Source of the DNA: Staphylococcus auricularis
Lineage (GTDB): Bacteria; Bacillota; Bacilli; Staphylococcales; Staphylococcaceae
Reading direction: 5' to 3'
Assembly (NCBI RefSeq): GCF_001500315.1
Contig: NZ_LLER01000003.1
Coordinates: forward strand, 38,310 to 102,309
Length of the DNA: 64,000 nt
In this document: positions 21,221 to 29,660 of the stretch, piece by piece
How positions within the stretch are numbered: the first letter of the stretch is position 1
Layout: every line of letters begins with the position of its first letter
The notes under the pieces: generated by a model
What the model was told of the DNA's origin: nothing
Seen by the model: the letters and a program-made list of their open reading frames with translations, nothing else
Database searches by the model: none
Made by a program: the position numbers and the translations under genes

Positions 21221-21270
21221 TTCGTTCTGCAGAAAATGCGTACGCGATAATAACCCTTGAATATGTAATC

Positions 21271-21320
21271 AAATAAAAAAGCCAACTTCTAACCTACTCA
21301 GGTCAGAAATTGGCTTTTTC
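21271..21320 (-). terminator. Terminator of the rpsP-rimM-trmD-rplS operon
   Basis: On the minus strand AAAAAGCCAA-type arms (21276-21285 and 21310-21319) close a long hairpin that also pairs TTCT/AGAA and ACCT/AGGT internally, ending in a T-run. It is about 75 bases after the rplS stop and converges with the yfhO terminator. Confidence 0.8.
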
Positions 21321-21395
21321 TTTTTACACTGAAACTGTGGAATCTCAGCGTCTACATTGCTTTGTTCATTATATTTACGGTTCTCAAACTGCTGA

Positions 21396-21746
21396 TTAGC
21401 GAGCTTCTTGGATACGAGCAGCTTTACCACGTAAACTACGTAAGTAATATAATTTAGCACGACGTACTTTACCGCGACGTTTAACTTCGATTTTTTCAAT
21501 TTTAGGTGTGTGTACAGGGAATGTACGTTCAACGCCTACACCTGAAGAAATTTTACGTACAGTGAAAGTTTCTGAAATACCTGCACCACGGCGTTTGATT
21601 ACAACACCTTCGAAGACTTGGACACGTTCACGTGAACCTTCGACGATACGTACGTGTACACGTAAAGTATCTCCTGGACGGAATGTTGGAATATCATCAC
21701 GTAGTTGAGATTTTGTTACTGCTTCGATTAATTTGTGATTACTCAT
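21396..21746 (-). CDS. rplS: 50S ribosomal protein L19
   Basis: L19 lies at the 30S-50S interface of the large subunit. The 116-residue protein shows the family pattern: [20 protein letters not shown], the [20 protein letters not shown] segment and the basic end [16 protein letters not shown]. The ribosome binding site is AAGGAGAG. It is the last gene of the rpsP-rimM-trmD-rplS operon and is preceded by a folded leader (21767-21807), probably the L19 leader known from Firmicutes. Confidence 0.98.
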   Translation of the reverse strand: MSNHKLIEAVTKSQLRDDIPTFRPGDTLRVHVRIVEGSRERVQVFEGVVIKRRGAGISETFTVRKISSGVGVERTFPVHTPKIEKIEVKRRGKVRRAKLYYLRSLRGKAARIQEAR

Positions 21747-21766
21747 AATTTATTCTCTCCTTCGAC

Positions 21767-21807
21767 CTATGTTCTTGCCTAGACAAATATATAGCAGAGG
21801 ACCATAG
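21767..21807 (-). promoter_or_regulatory. Candidate L19 leader RNA
   Basis: Just upstream of rplS the minus-strand RNA folds into CTATG/CATAG closing an internal loop and an inner stem TCTGC/GCAAGA with one bulged A. A small GTGC/GCAC hairpin lies further 5'. A ribosomal L19 leader is an established Firmicute element at this position. I assign it by position and shape, not by a covariance search. Confidence 0.45.
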
Positions 21808-21846
21808 TGATTGTTCGTGCATTGCACATTTAATTATATTAGCATA

Positions 21847-22587
21847 TCAGTCTTTACTTTTCAATTGCTTTTTGTATGTTTTCAATATTTGTTGATCTTT
21901 TTCTGATAAGGGATATCTTTCTAATAAATCGGGTCGTTTTTCGTACGTACGTATCAATTTTTGTTCATGTCGCCATGCTTCGATCTTCGCATGATTCCCT
22001 GACAATAAAACATCCGGAACTTTTAAATCGCCGTATTCTCGTGGTCGCGTATATTGGGGGAATTCTAGCAAACCATCTTGAAATGAGTCATCTTCGTGGG
22101 ATTGTTGATTACCTAGCACACCAGGTACTAAACGAACGATCGCATCTGTCATCGTCATTGCAGGTAATTCGCCACCGGTTAACACATAATCGCCAATTGA
22201 AATTTCGTCAGTGACTAATTGTTCACGAATACGTTCATCATAACCTTCGTAATGGCCGCAGATAAACACAATATGTTCTGACTCACTTAACGACTGAGCA
22301 AGCTGTTGATCAAACGGTTTCCCTTGCGGACACATCAACACCACACGTGTATCCGGTGTCTTCTCAATCGCTTGCATAGCATTGAATATCGGTTCAGGTT
22401 TTAACACCATACCTTGGCCTCCACCAAACGGATAATCATCGACTTGATTATGTTTATTTTCGGCATAATCACGAAAATTGATTGTTCTCACTGATAACAT
22501 GTCTTTATCTTGAGCTCGCTTTAAAATAGAGCTATTCAACACCCCATCGAACATCTCTGGAAATAACGTTAAATAATCAATACGCAT
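21847..22587 (-). CDS. trmD: tRNA (guanine-37-N1)-methyltransferase
   Basis: TrmD methylates G37 next to the anticodon, preventing +1 frameshifting, using S-adenosylmethionine. It is a knotted SPOUT enzyme. The signature stretches [17 protein letters not shown] and [16 protein letters not shown] (the knot region), and the [15 protein letters not shown] loop, are all present. The C-terminal helical domain carries the [15 protein letters not shown] region. Length 246 is normal. Its start overlaps the last base of the rimM stop, so the two are translationally coupled. Confidence 0.98.
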   Translation of the reverse strand: MRIDYLTLFPEMFDGVLNSSILKRAQDKDMLSVRTINFRDYAENKHNQVDDYPFGGGQGMVLKPEPIFNAMQAIEKTPDTRVVLMCPQGKPFDQQLAQSLSESEHIVFICGHYEGYDERIREQLVTDEISIGDYVLTGGELPAMTMTDAIVRLVPGVLGNQQSHEDDSFQDGLLEFPQYTRPREYGDLKVPDVLLSGNHAKIEAWRHEQKLIRTYEKRPDLLERYPLSEKDQQILKTYKKQLKSKD

Positions 22588-23090
22588 TAATCTAACAGTC
22601 CTTCCATCGGTGTAATCTGGATGCGACGTCCTGCCACATCGATATCAGTTACGACGTCTTCAATATAAGGGATTAAATACTCTTTCTCACCTTTAACGAC
22701 CCATACATCATTAGCACCTGTTTCAAAGATTTCATTTACACGTCCAAGGGGTTCATCCTCCACAAACGCAGTACAACCAATAATATCTGAATAATAATAT
22801 TCATGCTCTGTAAGCTCAATATCACTATGTTCTTGCTTTTGTAACAACGTTTCGCCTTTAAGATATTCGATGTCATTGATATTGTTAATACCTTCAAACG
22901 TTAACATGTGAAAACCTTTATGCATGCGATAAGAAGCAATAGTCAGCTCAAGTGGTGATTTCCCTTTAGGCTCAACTTCTAATATCTCACCCGGTTGAAA
23001 ACGTACATCTGTAAAATCAGAGTTTGATTTTACCTTTACCTCACCTTTGATTCCGTGTGTATTAACAATTGTACCTACTTCCACTTTCAT
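22587..23090 (-). CDS. rimM: 16S rRNA processing protein RimM
   Basis: RimM helps mature the 30S head domain and binds S19. The N-terminal beta-barrel ([18 protein letters not shown]) and the C-terminal PRC-barrel (about residues 95-165, with [18 protein letters not shown] and [13 protein letters not shown]) are both visible. The length (167) fits. The gene follows rpsP by 286 bases, a gap filled by a large folded RNA, and overlaps trmD by one base. Confidence 0.97.
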   Translation of the reverse strand: MKVEVGTIVNTHGIKGEVKVKSNSDFTDVRFQPGEILEVEPKGKSPLELTIASYRMHKGFHMLTFEGINNINDIEYLKGETLLQKQEHSDIELTEHEYYYSDIIGCTAFVEDEPLGRVNEIFETGANDVWVVKGEKEYLIPYIEDVVTDIDVAGRRIQITPMEGLLD

Positions 23091-23198
23091 GATATCCTCA
23101 AATCCTTTATAACTATTTTAATGAGATGATTCACGTTTCTTACATATAATATAAGTGCGCTCATTTATATCCTAACAACTCAGGATTGTTGTAGATAT

Positions 23199-23355
23199 AA
23201 AAAAGGTCAGGACAATGGCGGTGATGCTTCAACAGTAAAGGATAATCGTCAACGTGTGAGCTGACCATTATTTATGCTTATAATTGCTGCTGAAAACAAC
23301 TGGTTAGAAAAGCATGTAAGCTTTTCTATTTAACCAAACGTACAATGTCCTGACC
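23199..23355 (-). ncRNA. Structured RNA / long-range terminator between rpsP and rimM
   Basis: On the minus strand, starting 22 bases after the rpsP stop, GGTCAGGACA (23346-23355) pairs with TGTCCTGACC (23205-23214), and a T6 run follows directly. The closed interior of about 130 bases contains a strong hairpin: TGGTTA/TAACCA and GAAAAGC/GCTTTTC with a 6-base loop (23301-23336). A second GGTCAG (about 23259-23264, read on the minus strand), preceded by AAT, could instead pair with the same CCATT...CTGACC region. That would offer an alternative fold that breaks the terminator. It could be an attenuator, a riboregulator or an sRNA. The pairings are seen; the function is inferred. Confidence 0.6.
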
Positions 23356-23376
23356 CTGATCATCGTTATTTAACGA

Positions 23377-23643
23377 TTATTTTTGTTCATCAAATTTTTT
23401 CAAAATACCTTCTCTTGATAAGATATTGTGAACAGTGTCTGTAGGTTTAGCACCATTTTTCAACCATTTAAGTGCTAATTCTTCATCGATTTTAACTTCT
23501 GGTGCATTGACGTGACCAGGGTTGTAAGTACCGATTTGTTCGATGCTGCGACCATCACGAGGTGCACGTGCATCTGCTGCTACGATACGGTAGAATGGAT
23601 TTCTTTTAGAACCTAGACGTGTTAAACGTAATTTAACTGCCAT
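23377..23643 (-). CDS. rpsP: 30S ribosomal protein S16
   Basis: S16 stabilises the 30S body during assembly. The 88 residues match the family: [20 protein letters not shown] at the start, [18 protein letters not shown] in the middle, and [19 protein letters not shown] near the end. The ribosome binding site is AAGGAGAG. It heads the rpsP-rimM-trmD-rplS operon. The upstream neighbour here is an accessory dipeptidase gene rather than ffh, which is adjacent in S. aureus as I recall it. Confidence 0.98.
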   Translation of the reverse strand: MAVKLRLTRLGSKRNPFYRIVAADARAPRDGRSIEQIGTYNPGHVNAPEVKIDEELALKWLKNGAKPTDTVHNILSREGILKKFDEQK

Positions 23644-23790
23644 TTATATTCTCTCCTTTATATACATTGTTTTATTTTCTACAAGAATTAATAATAACAG
23701 CTTACTGATATTTTGTAAAGAGTTTATTCTTTACCTTTTAGAAAAATTTAAATGATCACCGTAGACTTCTCATATTGAGTGTGGCTGCAA

Positions 23791-23839
23791 ACAAAAAAGA
23801 AGCAGCACAGCGCTCCTTCCGGAAAACCACTATGCTACT
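23791..23839 (-). terminator. Terminator of the C69 dipeptidase gene
   Basis: On the minus strand AGTAGCATAG (23830-23839) pairs with CTGTGCTGCT (23801-23810), with three G-U pairs, around a loop rich in GGTTTTCC and GGAAGG. It is followed by TCTTTTTT. It lies about 35 bases after the gene's stop. Confidence 0.75.
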
Positions 23840-23873
23840 CCTCTATCACTTTTTATTTTAAATTAATAAACAA

Positions 23874-25277
23874 TTAGTCGTCTAAATTATATCTTAAATG
23901 CATCAGATACATGCCTTTTTCTACTAATGCACCGAGTGCTTCAGTTGACCGTTTCATGTAGATATCAGCCAGCTGTTGATTCTGTTGTTCTAAATATTTT
24001 TCTACATCCGTTTGATGATCGATTTGGTCATCTGTATCCATTTGCACACGTAAACACTGACTTGTCACATCATCTTCATAATGGTCCCGAATATCTAGAT
24101 AGCTGCTGTAGTTAGCATCGCTGATTGTAGATAATGTACGGCTTAACCAATATGCATGATTCGGTGAATACGTCGTTGTCGTATCTTTAAATGCTGCAGG
24201 TGTATCATTCACATTCGCGTAGAACGGAACGAGCGCATTAAAGGTATTAGGCCCATATGCAAGCCAGTGAATACCCGCAACTGCATCTGAGACATCGTTA
24301 CGTATTTGTAGCACATGTACTTCCTGGTTGCGATTGATACCGATAGGACGATATTTTCCTTGTCCTTCACTATCGAAGTCATACATGTCATACGGTGTGT
24401 TTTGATAGTGTGAACTGAGCACAAACTTGATATCTGCGACTGATATTTTGAAATCTGCACGGCGGATAAACGGAAAATCACTGTACTCTGGATCATTTAC
24501 AGTATCTTGATTGAAATAACGTTGGCCATACCATGTTCTTGCATTGTTATACAACGTATCTTTCACCGTATCACTACCAAAAATATGTCTTAAATTCACA
24601 CGGTTATAATCTGGATTTAAATGATAACGTTCAATCAATGATTTCAAATCATTAGAACAATGAGTATCCTCAGATTCGAAATCAAAATCATCGATATTAA
24701 AACGATTGGGAGCAACGACATAACTATCATCTGGAATACGTACTGCGGCCCAATGGTGACCACCTATTGTTTCCAAATACCAAACGCTATCTTTATCTGA
24801 AAAAGCGATGCCGTTGAGTTCATATGTGCCATATTGTTCAAGCAACTGACCTAACCGTAAGACCCCTTCTTCAGCAGAATGTATATACGGTAACACAATT
24901 GTCAGCATATCTTCTTCACCAATGCCATCTTTAACTAATGGGTCAATGGCATGCGTCATCGCATTGGAAGTGATTGTTTCACAAGCAGTCATCGCAATAT
25001 TTTCTTCATTAATACCTGATCCTCCCCAGATTCCTTGTCCTTGATCAAAATCAGGAGTAGATGTGTAGCGTAGAGGGTGTTTCGGTAACTCTATCTTCAC
25101 GCCAGAAATTTTAGATTGATAGGTTTTCGGTTGATCTTCAGGTTGCACAACTACAAAACGTTGCGGGTTCGATTGTTCTCCCCCGTCTTCATTACGTGCA
25201 ATCATCGTAGAACCATCTATCGTGGCATCTTTTCCGGCAAGTATGGTTGTACATGTTTTAATTGGTTTTTGTGTCAT
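23874..25277 (-). CDS. C69-family dipeptidase
   Basis: A peptidase of family C69 (PepD/dipeptidase A type, Ntn-hydrolase fold). The mature enzyme begins at a cysteine exposed by removal of a short propeptide; here that residue is Cys9 in MTQKPIKTCTTI. Family landmarks follow: GSTMIARNEDGGEQSNPQRF, TPDFDQGQGIWGGSGINEEN and TACETITSNA. The 467-residue length is normal. It carries no secretion signal, so it is probably cytosolic and releases amino acids from imported dipeptides. The ribosome binding site is AAAGGATG. It has its own terminator and is an accessory insertion between rpsP and ffh compared with S. aureus gene order. Confidence 0.88.
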   Translation of the reverse strand: MTQKPIKTCTTILAGKDATIDGSTMIARNEDGGEQSNPQRFVVVQPEDQPKTYQSKISGVKIELPKHPLRYTSTPDFDQGQGIWGGSGINEENIAMTACETITSNAMTHAIDPLVKDGIGEEDMLTIVLPYIHSAEEGVLRLGQLLEQYGTYELNGIAFSDKDSVWYLETIGGHHWAAVRIPDDSYVVAPNRFNIDDFDFESEDTHCSNDLKSLIERYHLNPDYNRVNLRHIFGSDTVKDTLYNNARTWYGQRYFNQDTVNDPEYSDFPFIRRADFKISVADIKFVLSSHYQNTPYDMYDFDSEGQGKYRPIGINRNQEVHVLQIRNDVSDAVAGIHWLAYGPNTFNALVPFYANVNDTPAAFKDTTTTYSPNHAYWLSRTLSTISDANYSSYLDIRDHYEDDVTSQCLRVQMDTDDQIDHQTDVEKYLEQQNQQLADIYMKRSTEALGALVEKGMYLMHLRYNLDD

Positions 25278-25527
25278 AGAAACATCCTTTCAAAATGAGT
25301 TTATTTGTATCAATGTCACCACTTTTATAGTTGGATGCATAACAAACCTTTCACTTATCATAACACAAGTATATACCTAAAGATGCTCCCACGATTTTAA
25401 TGAACTATTGCTCGACAAATATATTAGTAACTTTGCTAAAAACGCAAAAACCACTAGAAATTTATAAATACATTTTAATCATAATACAAGATAAATATAT
25501 CCCTTTTAAATAAAGGGGAGTTAAATA

Positions 25528-25614
25528 ATGTTAATCGATCAACATGTTCATTGTCATTTATCATACGATTGCTTAGAAATACCAGAAAGTTATTTGAATT
25601 ACAGTAATGATTGA
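25528..25614 (+). pseudogene. 5' remnant of a PHP-domain phosphatase (histidinol-phosphatase-like) gene
   Basis: A 28-codon frame begins with a good ribosome binding site (AAAGGGGAG, 7 bases before ATG) and reads MLIDQHVHCHLSYDCLEIPE before running into TGA. DQHVHxHxSxD is the metal-binding opening motif of PHP-domain phosphatases such as HisK/HisJ-type histidinol phosphatase. Those proteins are about 260 residues long; nothing downstream continues the domain, and the next gene is on the other strand. I read it as the surviving start of a deleted gene. A functional 28-residue peptide is possible but less likely. Confidence 0.65.
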
Positions 25615-25625
25615 CATATATAAAC

Positions 25626-26363
25626 TTATATCAATTTAATTGAAAACCTATACCTTAATCTTTGACAAAAAATTATAGTTAAAATTGAAATAAAGTCAGA
25701 AAAAATCAATGTTGATATAATACTATACTTCATATTCAGTGTATTTCTCAATTTCAAAATTAACATGTTTTTCTTGAAAATATCGAAGTCCTCTGCATTA
25801 TTAAACGTAATTATAAACCCACGATCGTCATACAAATAAAACAAAATCCCTTTATCTACATTAATGAAGTAAATAGATGAAAACGTTTCTTTTTGGTTAA
25901 TATTAGGCACTAAATTAGGAAAGTCTTGATTACAGATTGCCTTTATCAACTTTCGGTATTTAATATCATTCTTTGTGCATTGATATTCAAATACATTAAC
26001 TATCCTAAATATATCATCATCTCTAATGATTTGATTATATTTATACGATGAAGCAATTTGCTTAGATAGAAATTTTTCAGAAAATCTACTTTTGCGGGGA
26101 GTGACATAGTTTGTAGAGATTGAATGAATAAGCCTAATATGATCTTTTGAATCAAATATTTCATTAAAAATGCCAATCGCTTTGCGATAGACAATTTCGA
26201 AATAAACGTTATTCGTATTTATGCCATCCTCTTCTATTTGAGACAATTCATTTTCTAAGTATACATTGTAAGTGTTTTTTAAATTATTAAAATTAATATC
26301 TTTAATACTATTTATATGGGTCACTTTATTCATTTTTAAATCTACTTTCTTAATATTTTCCAC
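25626..26363 (-). CDS. DUF3885-like protein, probably frameshifted near the C-terminus
   Basis: The frame encodes 245 residues from a GTG start with no clear ribosome binding site; an ATG ten codons later is the alternative. Residues 168-190 (NVDKGILFYLYDDRGFIITF) match the hallmark YDDRG region of DUF3885, small soluble proteins sometimes associated with toxin immunity. After Lys198 the frame turns hydrophobic and ends basic, unlike that family. One extra A in the five-A run at 25768-25772 (minus strand) would restore a soluble ending of 15 residues, KHVNFEIEKYTEYEV, with a stop at 25723-25725 and a total near 213 residues. The gene is very AT-rich compared with its neighbours, which suggests acquisition. 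Function not known. Confidence 0.55.
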   Translation of the reverse strand: MENIKKVDLKMNKVTHINSIKDINFNNLKNTYNVYLENELSQIEEDGINTNNVYFEIVYRKAIGIFNEIFDSKDHIRLIHSISTNYVTPRKSRFSEKFLSKQIASSYKYNQIIRDDDIFRIVNVFEYQCTKNDIKYRKLIKAICNQDFPNLVPNINQKETFSSIYFINVDKGILFYLYDDRGFIITFNNAEDFDIFKKNMLILKLRNTLNMKYSIISTLIFSDFISILTIIFCQRLRYRFSIKLI

Positions 26364-26694
26364 GTTGAGTTAAAATTGCTATTCTTTTTCCTCTTCTATT
26401 TATCAATTTATAATAGCTTCACCGTGTTCGTTACCACTATATTACATTATTATCCAACCAGCATTCGGATCTTTTCAATTTTTTGTCCTATAATTTTTGA
26501 GTTAATACATTCTTATTAATATCTTTAACTATAACATGCTTATTTGATCTCATAGCTTTTTCACCATATTTTTAGCTCTTTTTATACCAAATCAAGCAGT
26601 CATTACTGCCATGACAACTAAAGATACTGCTGAACCTTTAGAAAAAGGACTCAAAGTTTCTTATCACTTTGAGTCCTTAGTTCGTTATATTCAT
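26364..26694. other. Gene-free stretch between the DUF3885-like gene and ffh
   Basis: These 331 AT-rich bases hold the ffh terminator (26640-26678). A plus-strand frame from about 26548 to 26704 reads like the end of a membrane protein (FFTIFLALFIPNQAVITAMT) but has no start and runs through the terminator. It may be a gene remnant or chance. I see no other feature. Confidence 0.5.
26640..26678 (-). terminator. Terminator of ffh
   Basis: On the minus strand AAGGACTCAAAGT (26666-26678) pairs perfectly over 13 bp with ACTTTGAGTCCTT (26645-26657), followed by TTTC. It lies 16 bases after the ffh stop. Confidence 0.9.
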
Positions 26695-28062
26695 TTAAAA
26701 CGGTAAGTTCATACCTTTTAACATGTTTTGCATTTGTTGACGTTTGCCTTTTTTACCTTTGCCGCCGCCAGTGAATTGTTTCATCATTTTTTTCATTTCA
26801 TTAAATTGTTTCATCAAGCGATTGACTTCTTGTAAGGAACGTCCAGAACCCAAGGCAATCCGTTTCTTCCGTGACACATTGAGTTTATCTGGATCACGTC
26901 GTTCTAACGGTGTCATAGATTGGATAATCGCTTTAATATGATCGATTTGTTTCTCGCTCATATTAAGCTTATCTAAGCCTTTCATTCGATTCATACCTGG
27001 AATCATTTTCATGATATCATCTAACGGACCTAAGTTTTTCACTTGGTCGAGTTGTTCTAAGAAATCATCTAACGTAAAGGATGACGTACGCATTTTTTGT
27101 TCTAAATCTTTCGCTTTGTCAGCATCAACATCTTGTTGCGCTTTTTCAATTAAGCTCAATACGTCACCCATACCGAGAATACGAGACGCCATACGTTCAG
27201 GATGGAATAATTCTAAACCGTCTAGTTTTTCACTCATCCCAACGAATTTAATTGGTTTTTCAGTGACCGCTCTGATAGAAAGTGCAACACCACCACGTGT
27301 ATCACCATCTAATTTAGTGAGCGTCACCCCGGTAATATCTAATTGATTATCAAATGATTCGGCCACATTCACCGCATCTTGCCCTGTCATCGCATCTACG
27401 ACGAGCATAATTTCATTTGGTTTAGTGATTTCTTTTACATCACTGAGTTCTTCCATCAACGCTTCATCGACATGTAGACGACCTGCTGTATCGATAATGA
27501 CGAAATCTAAATGTTCTTCCTTCGCATGTTGAATCGCATGTTCAACGATTTCTTGCGGTTTAACTTGATCACCTTCAGTATAAACAGGCACATCTAGTTG
27601 TTTACCGACTGTTTGTAATTGATTAATGGCAGCTGGACGATAAATATCGGCAGCTACAAGTAATGGCTTTTTATTATATTTTTTACGCATGAGGAGCGCT
27701 AATTTACCTGCAGTTGTGGTTTTACCTGCACCTTGTAGCCCCACCATCATCACGACAGTAGGTGGTTTATTTGCCATATTAATCGTTGAATTGTCTCCAC
27801 CCATCAATTGAGTGAGCTCTTCTTGAACGATCTTGATGACTTGTTGACCTGGTGTTAGTGATTTCATGACGTCTGACCCTAAAGCGCGATCAGAAACTGT
27901 TTTAATGAAATTTTTAACTACTTTAAAGTTTACGTCGGCTTCTAGTAAAGCGAGCCTTACTTCACGCATCATCGCTTTGATATCGGCTTCAGTTACTTTA
28001 CCTTTACCGCGGATTTTCTGCATCGTTTCTTGTAAGCGATCCGATAATCCTTCAAATGCCAT
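26695..28062 (-). CDS. ffh: Signal recognition particle protein Ffh
   Basis: Ffh (SRP54) binds 4.5S/scRNA and signal sequences and delivers ribosomes to FtsY at the membrane. It has the N domain (about 1-90), the G domain with P-loop GLQGAGKT (about 108-115), TAGR and TKLDGDTRGG, and a C-terminal Met-rich M domain (about 300-455) ending in a GGKGKKGKRQQMQNM tail. I took the ATG at 28062, giving the conserved start MAFEGLSDRLQ, over an in-frame TTG two codons earlier. AAAGGAGGGTGA lies upstream. It follows ylxM in the usual ylxM-ffh order. Confidence 0.96.
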   Translation of the reverse strand: MAFEGLSDRLQETMQKIRGKGKVTEADIKAMMREVRLALLEADVNFKVVKNFIKTVSDRALGSDVMKSLTPGQQVIKIVQEELTQLMGGDNSTINMANKPPTVVMMVGLQGAGKTTTAGKLALLMRKKYNKKPLLVAADIYRPAAINQLQTVGKQLDVPVYTEGDQVKPQEIVEHAIQHAKEEHLDFVIIDTAGRLHVDEALMEELSDVKEITKPNEIMLVVDAMTGQDAVNVAESFDNQLDITGVTLTKLDGDTRGGVALSIRAVTEKPIKFVGMSEKLDGLELFHPERMASRILGMGDVLSLIEKAQQDVDADKAKDLEQKMRTSSFTLDDFLEQLDQVKNLGPLDDIMKMIPGMNRMKGLDKLNMSEKQIDHIKAIIQSMTPLERRDPDKLNVSRKKRIALGSGRSLQEVNRLMKQFNEMKKMMKQFTGGGKGKKGKRQQMQNMLKGMNLPF

Positions 28063-28089
28063 ACGCAATCACCCTCCTTTATTCATTTC

Positions 28090-28422
28090 CTATTCGAGTT
28101 CTTCGAGTTCATCGATATATTTTTCAATTTGTTTTGCATCGTCTACATGATCACGCATTGCGTTATATATCTCTCGACGCTTCTCAAAATTTTTATATAA
28201 TCCTAATTTTTGTTCATAATCTTCAACTAAATCGCCAGTTCTTCTTATATTATCATAAACTGCTTGACGACTCACATCAAATGTATCTGCAATCTCACTT
28301 AATGAGTAATCTTGTAAATAAAATAACTCTAAGTAATTGCGTTGTTTTTTCGTTAATAAGGATTGATAAAAATCAAACAAGTAATTCATGCGTAACGTTT
28401 TAACTAAATCATCTTGGGCCAT
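28090..28422 (-). CDS. ylxM: YlxM/p13-like helix-turn-helix protein
   Basis: A small protein (110 residues from the chosen start) of the YlxM/p13 family, which is linked to ffh in Gram-positive bacteria and reported to modulate SRP. The N-terminal half contains a sigma-70 region-4-like helix-turn-helix ([20 protein letters not shown], about 34-53); the end is a coiled, acidic helix. I chose the second ATG ([10 protein letters not shown]) because AAGG lies 8 bases before it and only 2 bases before the first. The gene overlaps the end of ftsY by 14 bases and is followed by ffh. Confidence 0.9.
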   Translation of the reverse strand: MAQDDLVKTLRMNYLFDFYQSLLTKKQRNYLELFYLQDYSLSEIADTFDVSRQAVYDNIRRTGDLVEDYEQKLGLYKNFEKRREIYNAMRDHVDDAKQIEKYIDELEELE

Positions 28423-29656
28423 GGTCATTACCTTCGTTTTCTACGGTATCCACTGTTTCTGGTTCATCATTTGCGTCTGCGTCAATCTCATCGACATCGA
28501 CGTTTTTCTCAATCATGTCTGCAAAGAGACCATAAACATAACTTTCAGGGTTAAATGGTTGAAGGTCATCTAGTTTTTCACCTAAACCAACGTATTTAAC
28601 TGGAATGTGAAGTTCGTTACGTATCGCAAGCACGATACCACCTTTAGCCGTACCATCGAGTTTTGTTAATACGATACCTGTCACATTTGTCACTTCTTTA
28701 AATGATCTTGCTTGAGATAACGCATTTTGACCTGTCGTTGCATCTAAGCATAAGAGTACTTCATGTGGTGCATCTGGAACTGCACGACCAATGACGCGTT
28801 TCACTTTTTCTAACTCATTCATTAAGTTAGCTTTATTTTGTAAACGTCCTGCGGTATCACAGATCAGGATATCTACGCCTTTATTTTTCGCTGCATTAAT
28901 CGCATCATACATGACCGCTGCAGGGTCTGATCCTTCACTTTGGCTCACGACATCGACGCCGACACGTTCACCCCATACTTGCAATTGTTCAATAGCACCT
29001 GCTCTAAATGTATCACCAGCTGCAAGCATGACTTTTTTACCTTCTGATTGGTAGCGATGTGCGAGTTTACCAATTGTAGTGGTTTTACCGACACCATTTA
29101 CACCAACCATCAAGATGACATTCAAACGATCTTCTTGAATATCGACAGCTTCAGAATTTTCATCGTCTTGATGATATATTTCTACGATTTTTTCAACAAT
29201 GACTTCTCTTAAGTCTTCTGTTTCTTGAATGTTTTGACGACGTGCTTCGTCTCTTAACTCATCGACAAGTTCCATCACAGTATTGAAACCAACATCTGCA
29301 GTAATCAACATTTCTTCAAGTGCTTCAAAGAAATCTTCGTCGACTTTACGATAACGAGCAATTAAATTATTTAACTGTTCTTGGAAATTTTGACGTGATT
29401 TTTCTAAACCAGCTTTGAATTTAGCACCGAGTTTTTGAGCTTCGATTTCTTCAAAGTCTTCGATAGAAATTAATCCATCTTCATCAAAATCTGCTTCACT
29501 TAATTTTTTAGGTTTCTTCTTCGGCGCCTCTTCTTCCGACTTAGCCTCTGTCGCATCACTTTCTTCGTCTTCTAAAGGCTCAAGCGTCTCTTCTTGTTCA
29601 GATTTATCTTCAGTTTGACCCGTGAATTTTTCTTTTAAACGTTTAAAAAAGCTCAT
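28409..29656 (-). CDS. ftsY: Signal recognition particle receptor FtsY
   Basis: FtsY is the membrane-associated GTPase that receives the SRP-ribosome complex. An acidic N-terminal A region (about 1-95, many Glu/Asp) is followed by the N and G domains with P-loop [11 protein letters not shown] (about residues 203-213), DTAGR and [10 protein letters not shown]. The C-terminus has an extra acidic tail. The 415-residue length is normal for staphylococci. It starts 5 bases after smc ends and overlaps ylxM, so smc-ftsY-ylxM-ffh form one tightly packed operon. Confidence 0.97.
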   Translation of the reverse strand: MSFFKRLKEKFTGQTEDKSEQEETLEPLEDEESDATEAKSEEEAPKKKPKKLSEADFDEDGLISIEDFEEIEAQKLGAKFKAGLEKSRQNFQEQLNNLIARYRKVDEDFFEALEEMLITADVGFNTVMELVDELRDEARRQNIQETEDLREVIVEKIVEIYHQDDENSEAVDIQEDRLNVILMVGVNGVGKTTTIGKLAHRYQSEGKKVMLAAGDTFRAGAIEQLQVWGERVGVDVVSQSEGSDPAAVMYDAINAAKNKGVDILICDTAGRLQNKANLMNELEKVKRVIGRAVPDAPHEVLLCLDATTGQNALSQARSFKEVTNVTGIVLTKLDGTAKGGIVLAIRNELHIPVKYVGLGEKLDDLQPFNPESYVYGLFADMIEKNVDVDEIDADANDEPETVDTVENEGNDHGPR

Positions 29657-29660
29657 TCAG

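Noticed and set aside
26340..26363. Similarity of the DUF3885-like gene's start (CAACGTGGAAAA) to the acpP start
   Set aside because: The match is short and fades after a few codons; chance is the simpler explanation.
26548..26704. A plus-strand frame resembling the end of a membrane protein
   Set aside because: It lacks a start, is preceded by a stop, and includes the whole ffh terminator and the end of ffh; too little to call a gene remnant with confidence.
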